This document shows positions 43,107-51,636 of a stretch of DNA of 64,000 bases, in pieces. The translations under genes and the position numbers were made by a program. The stretch is from assembly GCA_029243485.1 (NCBI GenBank), contig JAQWRY010000010.1, positions 31,062-95,061 on the forward strand, in the 5' to 3' direction. Source of the stretch: Candidatus Binatia bacterium (lineage in GTDB: Bacteria > Desulfobacterota > Binatia > UBA12015). Numbering within the stretch: the stretch's first letter is position 1; every line of letters begins with the position of its first letter. The notes below the pieces were generated by a model, which saw nothing but the letters and a program-made list of their open reading frames with translations, did not search any database and had not been told where the DNA came from.

Positions 43107-43199
43107 TTCTGAAGTAACCAAGCCTTTTGGGCCCCGGTACTCAGGCGCTTTCGCGCGTCAGGGTGCCGGGTGCTCCCGAAGGGCAGCCAGGCGTCGCGT

Positions 43200-43450
43200 T
43201 CAGGGGAACCGCTGGTGGCCGAGATGGACCTCGAGGGCCGGATGCTCGCGGGCGCGCCTTCTCAGGCGGTGCAGGATCGCCACACTACGGGGCCCGTCGT
43301 GGGAGAAGGTTCCGGGCTCGATGCTGTTCTCCCAGCCCCACGCCGTGTGGCTAGTAGCATCGCCGACGAGAAGCTTCGCGCCGTCGAGCGAGCTCCACCT
43401 CGTCTGCGCGTGCGGTATGCCATCGGTCCCGCGCGTGCGGGCCGTTGCGG
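43200..43450 (-). pseudogene. C-terminal fragment of a metallo-beta-lactamase-fold hydrolase
   Basis: The minus strand reads GTDGIPHAQTRWSSLDG, then AKLLVGDATSHTAWGWENSI, PGTFSHDGPRSVAILHRLRR and EVHLGHQRFP with a stop at 43200. This is the distal part of an MBL-fold hydrolase, including the Asp of VGDA and the last His region. The N-terminal HxHxDH half is absent. It lies in the gap after the small secreted-protein gene. Confidence 0.55.
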
Positions 43451-43475
43451 ATCTACTTCTGGACGGCGTGCGATT

Positions 43476-45101
43476 TCAAGGGAGGCCGTTCATCGACCGC
43501 ACCACGTCGTAGACCTCTCCGATGTTCTCGAAGTCGACCGTGACGAAGTTCGGCAGGTCCTCCGATTCGCTCTGACACTGCTCCGCCCGATCGATGAAGA
43601 GTGGGCTGTGATTCACCATCTCGGCCAGTGCCTGAGACGCGAACGGTTTCGTCAAGAAGTGATTCAGGATAAACAGCGCGTTGCTCGTCGAGCCGCGATT
43701 CGGCGTGCAGGAGAAGGCGGCCGGGGTGGTGAACGAGAAGTGCGTCTCCCAGGCGTGGGCCCATACGTAGTGATGCCAGGGGAGCGTCCCGCCCCAGTCG
43801 TCCGTGAACACGACGAGGCGGGTGCCGGCGGCGATCAGGTCGCGAAGCGTCGGCCAGGGTGTGCCAACGGGCTGCGTGTGGACGTGGGCCAAGAGCCCAC
43901 TTGCCGCGAAATCGGCCGCGGTGTCCGCCTCGGAGATGTAGCTCTCGAAGATGATCGACAGCACTTCGTGCGGGTGGGTATCGAGGTAGGTCGTGAGCTC
44001 CGCGAGGCCGACGTCCAGGGGTTTTTCACCGGTGATGTCACAGCCGAGGCCGGGGGCGATCTCGCCGCCGTGGCACAGGACGGCGTCGCCACCCCAATAC
44101 CATGTGTCCAACATCAAGGACCGAATTCCGGCGTCGAGCTGGTCGGGCACTGAGACCTGTTGGTTGGGTGCGAGCCAGCCCTCGGCGTCGGTCGACATCG
44201 CGTTGTGGGAGGTCGCGTAGGAGACCTCATCGAACGGGCGATCGCAGAGTGATGCGGCTCCATTGCATTGGATGCAGCTCAGGTTCGCGGTGCCGTCGTC
44301 GTACAAGTCGCAGCCGGCGCCGAGTGCGCTCGAGTCGGAAAGGAGGAGACACGCCCGACAATCGGCGCGCCTAGACAGGCACGCCGAGAAGTCGCCTGAG
44401 CCGCTACACGTACCGGGAAGAGCGGTATCGAGATCGACGCCTCCGCACTTCTGGTCGAGTGCCTTCGTGATGCCGGCGCGGGCTTTCGCGATCTTGCCGT
44501 TCGCGTCAGCCGCGACGTCGTCGAGGCAAGCAGCGAGCGACACGGTGTCGCTGATGGAGTCGTCCTGCAGGCCCGTCTTCTGGCACTTGGAGAAGGCCTT
44601 CAGCTCCTGCGCGACAACCTTGCCGGTCGCTTTGAGCACGGCGGCCTGGCACGAGGCTCCGGTGGAATCGGTTGCGGAGAGAATCGCCGCGTCACCCATG
44701 TCGGCTCCGAAGATCTCGTGGGCCACGCCGAGCTGTTCTGTTGTGGCGCTCGAGTTTACCTGTGCGGCGCCGCTGAACCCGAAGCTCGGGATCGCGCTGC
44801 ATTTCGATGCCTCGGTGTCGGTGGTCTTGCCCGTCGCTTTGCCCACCTTGCCCTTCCCGTCGGCGAGGAGGCAGGCCGTGGCCTCCGCGGCGTCGAGGTC
44901 GCCCTTCGCGCGCGCCTTGAGGCAGCGCCGGGCTTCGCCGCCTTGTGCCTTCGCGACTTTCGCGGCGCCGCTGCTCATCTTCACGAGACAGGTGGCTTCA
45001 TTCGACAGGGCAGCGGCCGTATCGGGAAGGGCGAGCGCGGCCGTGAGCACGCCGAGGGCGGCCACGGAAACGGAGAAGAAGCGGGCTGAGTAGCTGGGCA
45101 T
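43476..45101 (-). CDS. Secreted PI-PLC X-like protein with Cys-rich N-terminal module
   Basis: A 541-residue secreted protein with a signal peptide (1-32). Residues ~35-285 are a Cys-rich, Lys-rich region with repeated units (ATCLVKMSSGAAKVAKAQGG; KCQKTG; ACLDD; QKCGGVDLDTALPGTC; ACLSRRADCRACLLLSD). Residues ~290-541 form a PI-PLC X-like domain: EVSYATSHNAMST with His299, LDTWYW and VLCHGGE with His344. Such bacterial domains cleave phosphoinositides or remain uncharacterised. ATG 45101 follows GGAGG. Similar Cys-rich modules occur in the protein at 4077 and the remnant at 53949. Confidence 0.85.
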   Translation of the reverse strand: MPSYSARFFSVSVAALGVLTAALALPDTAAALSNEATCLVKMSSGAAKVAKAQGGEARRCLKARAKGDLDAAEATACLLADGKGKVGKATGKTTDTEASKCSAIPSFGFSGAAQVNSSATTEQLGVAHEIFGADMGDAAILSATDSTGASCQAAVLKATGKVVAQELKAFSKCQKTGLQDDSISDTVSLAACLDDVAADANGKIAKARAGITKALDQKCGGVDLDTALPGTCSGSGDFSACLSRRADCRACLLLSDSSALGAGCDLYDDGTANLSCIQCNGAASLCDRPFDEVSYATSHNAMSTDAEGWLAPNQQVSVPDQLDAGIRSLMLDTWYWGGDAVLCHGGEIAPGLGCDITGEKPLDVGLAELTTYLDTHPHEVLSIIFESYISEADTAADFAASGLLAHVHTQPVGTPWPTLRDLIAAGTRLVVFTDDWGGTLPWHHYVWAHAWETHFSFTTPAAFSCTPNRGSTSNALFILNHFLTKPFASQALAEMVNHSPLFIDRAEQCQSESEDLPNFVTVDFENIGEVYDVVRSMNGLP

Positions 45102-45178
45102 AAGGACCTCCGATTGGCCTTCCCTTATACACGACCGCGCCCCCCGCGCGGCAACGAACTTTTTCGGCCGGTTGCGCC

Positions 45179-45631
45179 TCAGCCGAGCTCGTAGAGCAGG
45201 TGTTGGCTCAGATCCCCGACGAGGTCGATGAACATCGTCCGAGTATCGAACCACCACTGGCCGTCGATGCGCTGAAACGTGTCGTGGTAGTGGCCGCAGA
45301 TGATCGGTTGCAGGGCGAGCGCATCGGTACTTTGGAAGACCGTGTAGTAGCTTCGCGCTGACCCGGTTCCGGCGTCGTCGTTCGCTTCCACGATCGCGTT
45401 GGTCGTCATGTGGCGCGTCTTCGGCGTGCCGTCCTGGTAGAGGCGCGTCGCCGCCTGGTACATGCCGAGGACTTTGTCTCTTCCTTCGAACCCGACTTCG
45501 TGCGCTGCATCGGGGGAGGGGAGGATCCGCCCGTGCTGGAAGAGGTCGGCCACCCCGCCGAGGTCCCCGGCATCGATCCGTTCGGCGTAGGTGTACAGGA
45601 GGTTTTCGATCTCACGTGCGCTGTCGGCCAT
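45179..45631 (-). CDS. SnoaL/NTF2-like family protein
   Basis: A 150-residue single-domain protein of the NTF2-like superfamily. IENLLYTYAERIDAGDLGGV with DLFQHG starts the helical part, and GHYHDTFQRIDGQWWFDTR ends the sheet. Relatives include SnoaL-like hydroxylases or cyclases and ring-hydroxylating dioxygenase beta-like proteins. The ATG at 45631 gives family-typical length. It stands alone. The substrate is unknown. Confidence 0.85.
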   Translation of the reverse strand: MADSAREIENLLYTYAERIDAGDLGGVADLFQHGRILPSPDAAHEVGFEGRDKVLGMYQAATRLYQDGTPKTRHMTTNAIVEANDDAGTGSARSYYTVFQSTDALALQPIICGHYHDTFQRIDGQWWFDTRTMFIDLVGDLSQHLLYELG

Positions 45632-45688
45632 GCGTGAGCTTACTGGGACTCCGGGCGGCACTCCAGCTGTCCGGGTGGACTGGCCCGC

Positions 45689-45853
45689 GACGGGGCACCG
45701 ACGACGCAGCGGGTTCTCAGCGAGAACTTTACCGAGTACACGCCGGCGAAGGCCCAGGGGCTGATCGATTTGGTGACGCCGCGCGTCGAGAGTGGTGCGC
45801 CGGTCGATGTCGCCGGATTTCAGACTCATCTGCTGTTCGGGGAGCCGGATTGA
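45689..45853 (+). pseudogene. Fragment resembling a GH10 endo-xylanase
   Basis: A short plus-strand frame reads RVLSENFTEYTPAKAQGLID, LVTPRVESGAPVDVAGFQTH and LFGEPD with a stop at 45851. The order Asn-x-Thr-Glu, a linker, then GxPVDxxGFQxH matches the segment after the acid/base in glycoside hydrolase family 10. Only about 50 codons are present. It is a relic of a gene otherwise lost from this locus. The 215 bases that follow hold no evident gene. Confidence 0.4.
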
Positions 45854-46068
45854 GGCGAGCTGCGTGGCGCGCCGCAAGCGGGCGGCTTCTACGTATGAGG
45901 GACGGCCTTCGCTCGGATGCGGGTCGCCGATTGACGCTCACCTCGCGTGACTCGTCGATCGAGATCGGGGATCCGACAAGGCTTCGGTGCGACGCTCTAA
46001 GTCCGGAACCCCGGAACGCACCTGCTGCTACGGCCTGCGTTCCGTAAGCAACGGTGCCGGACGTTTCC

Positions 46069-47193
46069 TCAGAGGACTGAGGAGACGCGGTCGAGCGGAA
46101 CGACCGCGCACTCGGGGTTCTGCGTGCTGTTCGGGGCCAGGACCCAGCGCAGGAGCATCTGACCCTCGAGCCGTCCTCCGGTATCGAGCCAGTTCGGAAC
46201 GCTTGGATCGCGTGCGGCGATGACGATTCGCCAGTCCCCGTTCGGGCTCGCCGTCGCGCGGTGGTTGTTCGTGCACGTCGGCGCGTAGCGGTAGTCGTAG
46301 GACTCAGCCCAGGGGTTCACGAGAACGAGTCCCCAGTACATGAAGTCCGCCGGTGGTCGCTTGATCGTGACGATCAGTGCGGTGTCGTCCTCGATCTTCC
46401 AGCGACCGCCCATGTACAGCATCTCCGTGCTGCAGTGCGTGTCGACTTCGTCGTCCTGAGCGTCGACGTGGGCTTGTCCCGGCGCGCCCGTGATGCGGTT
46501 GGTGTTGGCTGTGGTCCCCTCGTACATCGACACGCACGTCTGCGCGACGAACGTGAGGAAGCTCGCGGCGAGCTCGAGCTTGTCCGCGAATGCGTCGGGC
46601 GTGAGGCGCGGTGGAGGCACTGGTTCGCCGAGGCGCTCGACGTGCAGGACCGCGCCCCGCTGCGTCTCCTTGTCGAAGAACGTCTCGCGAACGGCGAGGT
46701 GCTGGATCTCGGGCACCATCTCGACCCAGTTGCCGTCGCACCGCTCCCGGCTGATCGTGATCTCGAAGGTGCCGTCGTCGGCGATCTCGAAGTCGTCCAG
46801 ATTCGATTGGGCGAGCGTTCCCCCCCCGCCCCCTCCCTGGCCCCAGTGGAAGATGTCACTGCCGAAGGTGAGGCCCACGTAGGGTGCTTCGCCACGGTTC
46901 CCGGACAGGCGATAGCTCTGCCCGTCGTCCAGAACGCAGAAGTGATAGCTCACGTCGGGGTTGTCGACGATGAACTTCTTGTAGGCATCCTGCTGCAGGA
47001 ACATCACCGGGTGTTCTGGATCGTTCTTCTCCACGACCCATTCGAGCGCGATGGACGCGAGCCGGGTCGCCCATCGATATCCCTCGGCCCAATCGGCCGG
47101 CGCGCCGGGCTGCTTCGCCTGCTCGAGGATCTCGACGACACGCCCCTGGGCGTCGAGCCAGGTCTGGTGGGCGGATTTGAGTCGATCAGTCAC
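46069..47193 (-). CDS. DUF1214-like domain protein of unknown function
   Basis: A 374-residue cytoplasmic-looking protein. The C-terminal part contains NGDWRIVIAARDPSVPNWLD and GRLEGQMLLRWVLAPN, resembling DUF1214/DUF1254-type proteins common in actinobacteria and other lipid degraders. The N-terminus (MTDRLKSAHQTWLDAQGRVV) is helical. A run of six Gly (HWGQGGGGGGTLAQSN) is unusual. No catalytic motif is visible. Its start lies 94 bases from the window's peroxiredoxin end region, with no obvious operon. Function unknown. Confidence 0.75.
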   Translation of the reverse strand: MTDRLKSAHQTWLDAQGRVVEILEQAKQPGAPADWAEGYRWATRLASIALEWVVEKNDPEHPVMFLQQDAYKKFIVDNPDVSYHFCVLDDGQSYRLSGNRGEAPYVGLTFGSDIFHWGQGGGGGGTLAQSNLDDFEIADDGTFEITISRERCDGNWVEMVPEIQHLAVRETFFDKETQRGAVLHVERLGEPVPPPRLTPDAFADKLELAASFLTFVAQTCVSMYEGTTANTNRITGAPGQAHVDAQDDEVDTHCSTEMLYMGGRWKIEDDTALIVTIKRPPADFMYWGLVLVNPWAESYDYRYAPTCTNNHRATASPNGDWRIVIAARDPSVPNWLDTGGRLEGQMLLRWVLAPNSTQNPECAVVPLDRVSSVL

Positions 47194-47304
47194 GGAAGCA
47201 GGTAAACAACAGCTCTGGTTCGTTTGTAAAGGTGCGGCTCTGGTTCCACGAAAAACGGCGACGCCCTCTCGAGCGCCGCCGGGTTCCGATTCGAAACGGG
47301 AATC

Positions 47305-47787
47305 CTAGAGGTTACCGAGAACCGATTCGGCGCTGGACGCGTCCAAACCGGGGCCCTGCTCGACGAGGAGCTTTTCGACCTTGCCGTCGTTCGTGATCAT
47401 GGCGTAGCGCTGCGAGCGCTGGCCCATCCCGAACTTGCTGCCGTCCATCTGCAGGCCCATCGCGGCGGCGAGCTCACCGTTGCCGTCGGCGATCATGCGG
47501 ACCTTGCCGCCAGCGCTCTGGGCTTTGCCCCAGGCGTCCATCACGAACACGTCGTTGACCGAGAGGCAGACGATCTCGTCCACGCCCTTACCCTTGAGCG
47601 CGCCGGCCTGTTCGACGAAGCCGGGCAGGTGCTTGGCGGAGCACGTCGGGGTGAATGCACCGGGAACGGCGAAGAAGACGACCTTCTTGCCTTTGGTCAG
47701 GTCCGCAAGCGCGGTGGGAGTGGGTGCGCCGTCGACCATTTCGGTCAGAGTGACGCCGGGGAGCGAGTCGCCTTCTTTGATTGCCAT
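47305..47787 (-). CDS. Peroxiredoxin (Prx5-type)
   Basis: A 160-residue thiol peroxidase of the Prx5/AhpE-like redoxin class: FFAVPGAFTPTCSAKHLPGF with peroxidatic Cys49, and IVCLSVNDVFVMDAWGKA with Cys74. It reduces peroxides in the cytoplasm with glutaredoxin or another thiol donor. It ends next to an AhpD-like gene that would be the natural reductant or partner, but that gene is decayed. The two are 51 bases apart and on the same strand. Confidence 0.93.
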   Translation of the reverse strand: MAIKEGDSLPGVTLTEMVDGAPTPTALADLTKGKKVVFFAVPGAFTPTCSAKHLPGFVEQAGALKGKGVDEIVCLSVNDVFVMDAWGKAQSAGGKVRMIADGNGELAAAMGLQMDGSKFGMGQRSQRYAMITNDGKVEKLLVEQGPGLDASSAESVLGNL

Positions 47788-47838
47788 GATTTCCTCACTT
47801 TGGCGTGGCCGAGGCCACGGCTGGGTTCGTCCAGATTG

Positions 47839-48915
47839 CTACCTGCGGGCGAGCAGGCGCTCAAGCGTGGGATTGGCGGTAGTACTTTTCATGAGGCGGG
47901 CGTTCAACGTCCTGATCTTCGCGGCAAACGGCCGGATCAGCGGACCGATCACGCGGGCCATCATGCTAGTCGGCGGGGTGTTCGCGGCCGGCGGAAAGTC
48001 GCGGAGCCCGAGCTGGTCGATGGCGTCGCCCGCGAGAGCCATCACGGGAGCGTCCTGCGGGGTACCGGTCGAGTCGGCGATGCGCACCATCCGCTGGAAG
48101 TTCGCCGCGACGGCCGCAGCTTCGAGGAAGTCCTCCGGCCCGACGGCTTCGGTGATCGGGCCGCGGAGCTTTGCGAGCGCGGCCTCGTCGTACGCAACGA
48201 GGGCTTCGGCGAATCGAATCAGAAGGTCGGCGTGCGCGATGCCGGAATCACTGGCGCGCGAGGCCCCTTCGGCGATGGCGCTCACGTTCAGATCGGTCCC
48301 TTGGGCTTGGCCACTCGCACGGAGCAGGCCGGCGTGCGCACTCGTTCAATAGAAGCACTGGTTGAGCGCCTTGCCGTGGGAGCTAGGATTCGCGACCTGG
48401 AGCAGTGGGACGTAGTACGATTCGGACAGGTCCTTCAGCTCCCGAACGGCATAGGGCACGAGGCTCATTGCGGCGATCACGTTCGGTACGATCGGCAGGC
48501 CCTCGAAGAGGTCCGCGTTCGGGCCGTTCCGGGAGCCGCCGGCGGTCATCATCGGGCCCCAGGCGACGCCTTCGGCCAAGCCGTCGGGTCGGACCCGCGT
48601 GGGCTCACCGGGTGTAGGTGTCGGCAGCGGGAGGAGCGCGATGCCGAGTCCGCGATGCAACTCGTCGATGCTGATGATCGTGACGACGATGCCGAGTAGT
48701 TCGACGTGGTGGCCTCCTGCGCGGCGATCTTGTTCACCCAATCGTGCGTGAGGCGGGTGGAATCGGTGACAATCCGGCCCACCGGTTGCCCGCATGGCGG
48801 AGCTGATCCGAGGCCCGTTCGTTTGCTCTGACGATATCGTCGCGGACGGGAACGGGCGATTGGGAATAGTCGAAGTTCTGCGCTCGGGCCGGGGGCACGA
48901 CGAGGGGAGCTTCGG
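47839..48915 (-). pseudogene. AhpD/carboxymuconolactone decarboxylase-like gene, disrupted, TGA at the CxxC motif
   Basis: The downstream part (DLFEGLPIVPNVIAAMSLVP and onward, then ASDSGIAHADLLIRFAEA to the stop at 47839) matches peroxidase-related AhpD-like proteins of about 400 residues. An in-frame TGA at 48346-48348 replaces the second Cys of the CxxC redox motif (NQCFY-TGA-TSAHAG). Upstream, sequence related to the N-terminus (FDYSQSPVPVRDDIVRANER; RIVTDSTRLTHDWVN) appears in other frames, so at least two further frameshifts are needed, and a conserved helix before the CxxC may be missing. Decay is the simpler reading; selenocysteine is discussed in the findings. Confidence 0.65.
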
Positions 48916-49012
48916 CCCCGCGGGGGGGGGGAGTTGTCAATATGGGCCATGCGGGGTTGCCAACAGCGCCCGCGGCGCGGCACTATCGTGGGCGATCCGA
49001 GTTCGCACGCCG

Positions 49013-50428
49013 GTGGTCTTCGATTCCTTCAGCTTCCTTCTGTTCTTTGCCGTAGTCGTCGCCGGCTACCAGCTCCCTTTGCCGTGGGCGTGGCGGAAGG
49101 GGATGCTGCTGCTCTTCAGCTACGTCTTCTACGCTGCCTGGAATCCGCCGTTTGTTCTGCTCATCTGGATCTCGACGGTCATCGACTGGTTCGCGTCGCG
49201 GGGTATCGCAGGCGCGACGACGATCGGGCGGCGACGCGCGTTTCTGGGCCTGAGTCTCGCGACGAACCTCGGTCTCCTCGGCTTCTTCAAGTACGGCGGC
49301 TTCCTGCTCGAGAATTTCGTTGCGCTCGTCCAGTCGATGGGCGGCGACTTCCAGCCGGCCGCGCCCAACATCGTGCTTCCGGTCGGCATCTCGTTCTACA
49401 CGTTCCAGACGCTGTCCTACACGATCGACGTGTATCGCGGGCAGAAGCCGTGGCCGTCGTTCCTCGACTTCGCGTTGTACGTGACGTTCTTTCCGCAACT
49501 GGTCGCGGGTCCGATTGTTCGTTCGGGAGAGTTCCTTCCGCAGTGTCGCGAATCCCGACGAAGCAGCGACGAGGATCTCGGTTGGGGCTTGTCGCTGATC
49601 GTCGTCGGGCTGTTCTTCAAGACCGTCCTGGCCGATGCGATGCTGGCGCCGCTTGCTGATACGGTCTTCGCCGACGCGGAGAAGGCGGGATTCATCGCGG
49701 CCTGGTCGGGCGTGTTCGCCTTCTCGGGGCAGATCTACTTCGATTTCGCGGGCTACTCGACGATCGCGATCGGCGCGGCGCGCTGCCTCGGCTTCACGCT
49801 CCCGACGAACTTCCGAAGCCCGTACGCGTCTCTCGGCTTTTCGGACTTCTGGCGTCGCTGGCACATCAGTTTGTCGACCTGGTTGCGGGACTATCTCTAC
49901 ATTCCGCTCGGTGGGAACCGGCGGGTTCCGATTCGCGTGTCGATGAATCTTCTAGTGACGATGCTGCTCGGTGGCCTGTGGCATGGGGCGAGCTGGCTCT
50001 TCGTCGTGTGGGGAGCGCTGCACGGTTTCTACCTGATGGTCGAGAGGAAGATCCGCGAGCGTTATCCGCACTGGGTCGAGCCCGGTGGACTACTTGGCCG
50101 CGCTCTCGTGACGGTCGGGACCTATCTTCTGGTATGCTTCGCTTGGGTCTTCTTCCGCGCGCCTGATCTCGGGAGCGCGCTGTCCATGTCCTCAACGATG
50201 TGGACCGGCGGTGCGGGCGAGCTCGCCCTGGATCGCGTCCAACTCGAGCTGGGGCTTGCTGCGACGGCCCTCATGCTCATCGGCAATCAACTCATGCGCG
50301 AACGCACGTTCGCGGGAACGGCGGGACTTCTCCCCTGGTGGGGGAGGTCCGTCGTGCTCGCGGCGATGTTGGTGGCAATCGCGCTCAGCCCCGGGAATGA
50401 CCGTGCCTTCCTCTACTTCCAGTTCTGA
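49013..50428 (+). CDS. MBOAT family O-acyltransferase (AlgI-like), second copy
   Basis: A 471-residue polytopic membrane protein. YTFQTLSYTIDVYRGQKPWP, GPIVRSGEFLPQ, YFDFAGYSTIAIGAARCLGF and GGLWHGASWLFVVWGALHGF follow the family order, with active-site His324 and His337. The GTG at 49013 begins VVFDSFSFLLFF, the usual N-terminus; the open frame upstream is not similar to the family. It overlaps the downstream SGNH gene by 32 bases, so translation is tightly coupled. It probably feeds acyl groups to that partner for a surface glycan. Confidence 0.92.
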   Translation: MVFDSFSFLLFFAVVVAGYQLPLPWAWRKGMLLLFSYVFYAAWNPPFVLLIWISTVIDWFASRGIAGATTIGRRRAFLGLSLATNLGLLGFFKYGGFLLENFVALVQSMGGDFQPAAPNIVLPVGISFYTFQTLSYTIDVYRGQKPWPSFLDFALYVTFFPQLVAGPIVRSGEFLPQCRESRRSSDEDLGWGLSLIVVGLFFKTVLADAMLAPLADTVFADAEKAGFIAAWSGVFAFSGQIYFDFAGYSTIAIGAARCLGFTLPTNFRSPYASLGFSDFWRRWHISLSTWLRDYLYIPLGGNRRVPIRVSMNLLVTMLLGGLWHGASWLFVVWGALHGFYLMVERKIRERYPHWVEPGGLLGRALVTVGTYLLVCFAWVFFRAPDLGSALSMSSTMWTGGAGELALDRVQLELGLAATALMLIGNQLMRERTFAGTAGLLPWWGRSVVLAAMLVAIALSPGNDRAFLYFQF

Positions 50429-51416
50429 GGTCGGTGGGCCGTGGGGGCGCACGTGGCTCCTGGCGGTCGTCCTGGCGGCGCTCGTCTTGGGTGGCGCCGA
50501 ACAGCAGTGGCGCGCGCGCGGGTTTACAGTCGCGGTCAGCGACTCCGCGCGACTGTGGAGTGCGCAGCGACGTCGGGCCGACGGCGTCGAGCAGCCGGGC
50601 AGCGTGATCGTGGGCGCGTCGCGGGCGCAGTACGGGTTCGATCTGGACGTGTTTGCCGACGAGACCGGTTGGCCCGCGCCGATCCAACTGGCTCTCCAAG
50701 GGCGCTCGCCGCTTCCCGTGCTCGAAGATCTCGCGGCGGACGCGTCCTTCTCGGGGCTCGTGATTGTCGAGGTGACGGAACGAATCCTCTTCCAATGGAC
50801 GCGGCAGCGTGAGGCACGCGCGCGGCGGCGTGTGGAGGAGAGCCACGCGCTCGCGGCGAGCCAGACCGAGACGTTCGAGGCATGGATCGACGGTGCCGTC
50901 GGTGGCCATCTCGCGTTCCGTAATCCGGAGTTGTCTTTCGATCGAATGCTCGGCCTCGCTCACGGCGGCTTCGCGCTCGTGCCGCGGGAGCGGTGGGTTC
51001 TTCCCGACCGGTCCGCGAAGATGGACTTCTCGCGCGCTCGCGCCGCCATTCTGGAGAATCGCTGGGTGCGACGGTTGGCCGCGGAGGAGCCGCCCGGAGC
51101 CGTCGTCCGGGGGCGGATCCTCGACGAGGTTGCGAAGGCTGTGGAAGCGATTCGCGCGCGAGGCGGAGAGGTCGTCCTGGTCCGGATGCCGGGAAGTGGA
51201 GCGCTGGCGGCGATGGAGGAGCAGAAGTTTCCGCGCGAGAGCTTCTGGGAAGTGCTTGTGCGGCGCGTCGGTGGTCCCGCGATCCACTTCGAGGACTACG
51301 AGGAGCTACGGTCGATCGCCACGCCGGACGGCTCGCACATCGACTTTCGCGACGCGCCGGAGTTCACGCGGGCGCTTGCGCGAGTGCTGCAACGGCAGCT
51401 CGCCGGGCCGAGCTGA
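50397..51416 (+). CDS. Membrane-anchored SGNH-like protein, coupled partner of the second MBOAT
   Basis: A 339-residue protein that starts inside the MBOAT gene (ATG 50397). An N-terminal anchor (WLLAVVLAALVLGGAE) is followed by VIVGASRAQYGFD, the GxSR nucleophile-type motif, and a terminal TPDGSHIDFRDAPEF supplying an Asp-x-x-His pair. This is the layout of DUF1574/AlgX-like O-acyltransferases. It should act in the periplasm, taking acyl groups from the MBOAT. The glycan substrate is unknown; no polysaccharide polymerase is near. Confidence 0.8.
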   Translation: MTVPSSTSSSEVGGPWGRTWLLAVVLAALVLGGAEQQWRARGFTVAVSDSARLWSAQRRRADGVEQPGSVIVGASRAQYGFDLDVFADETGWPAPIQLALQGRSPLPVLEDLAADASFSGLVIVEVTERILFQWTRQREARARRRVEESHALAASQTETFEAWIDGAVGGHLAFRNPELSFDRMLGLAHGGFALVPRERWVLPDRSAKMDFSRARAAILENRWVRRLAAEEPPGAVVRGRILDEVAKAVEAIRARGGEVVLVRMPGSGALAAMEEQKFPRESFWEVLVRRVGGPAIHFEDYEELRSIATPDGSHIDFRDAPEFTRALARVLQRQLAGPS

Positions 51417-51423
51417 GCCGGGC

Positions 51424-51591
51424 CTATACGGTTGCGGCTTCGCTGAACGAGGCGTGCAGCTCGGCGAATGACGCCCCGAGGGCGTAGCCGAACTTCTCGA
51501 TGTCGGGGACGAGCTTCGCATCCGACGTCATGCACCAGCAGACCTGGCCGTCGTAGCTCATCAGCCCCACGGGGATTCCGGCGCGCGCTCG
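51424..51591 (-). pseudogene. C-terminal fragment of a wax ester synthase/DGAT
   Basis: The minus strand reads GIPVGLMSYDGQVCWCMTSD, DAKLVPDIEKFGYALGASFA and ELHASFSEAATV with a stop at 51424. This matches the last ~55 residues of WS/DGAT acyltransferases (the conserved segment before the C-terminus). It is on the strand opposite to the N-terminal fragment of the same type just to its right, implying an inversion. Confidence 0.6.
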
Positions 51592-51636
51592 ATCCCGTCT
51601 CTCGGTGCTTCCCGGATGCTGCCGAACTGATCGCGG

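Noticed and set aside
46799..46850. Gly6 run in the DUF1214-like protein as a possible insertion or frameshift
   Set aside because: The frame is intact on both sides and the run can be a natural loop.
48919..48931. G-rich run upstream of the second MBOAT gene
   Set aside because: No gene frame passes through it that I trust; the MBOAT similarity starts after 49013, so slippage control is not supported.
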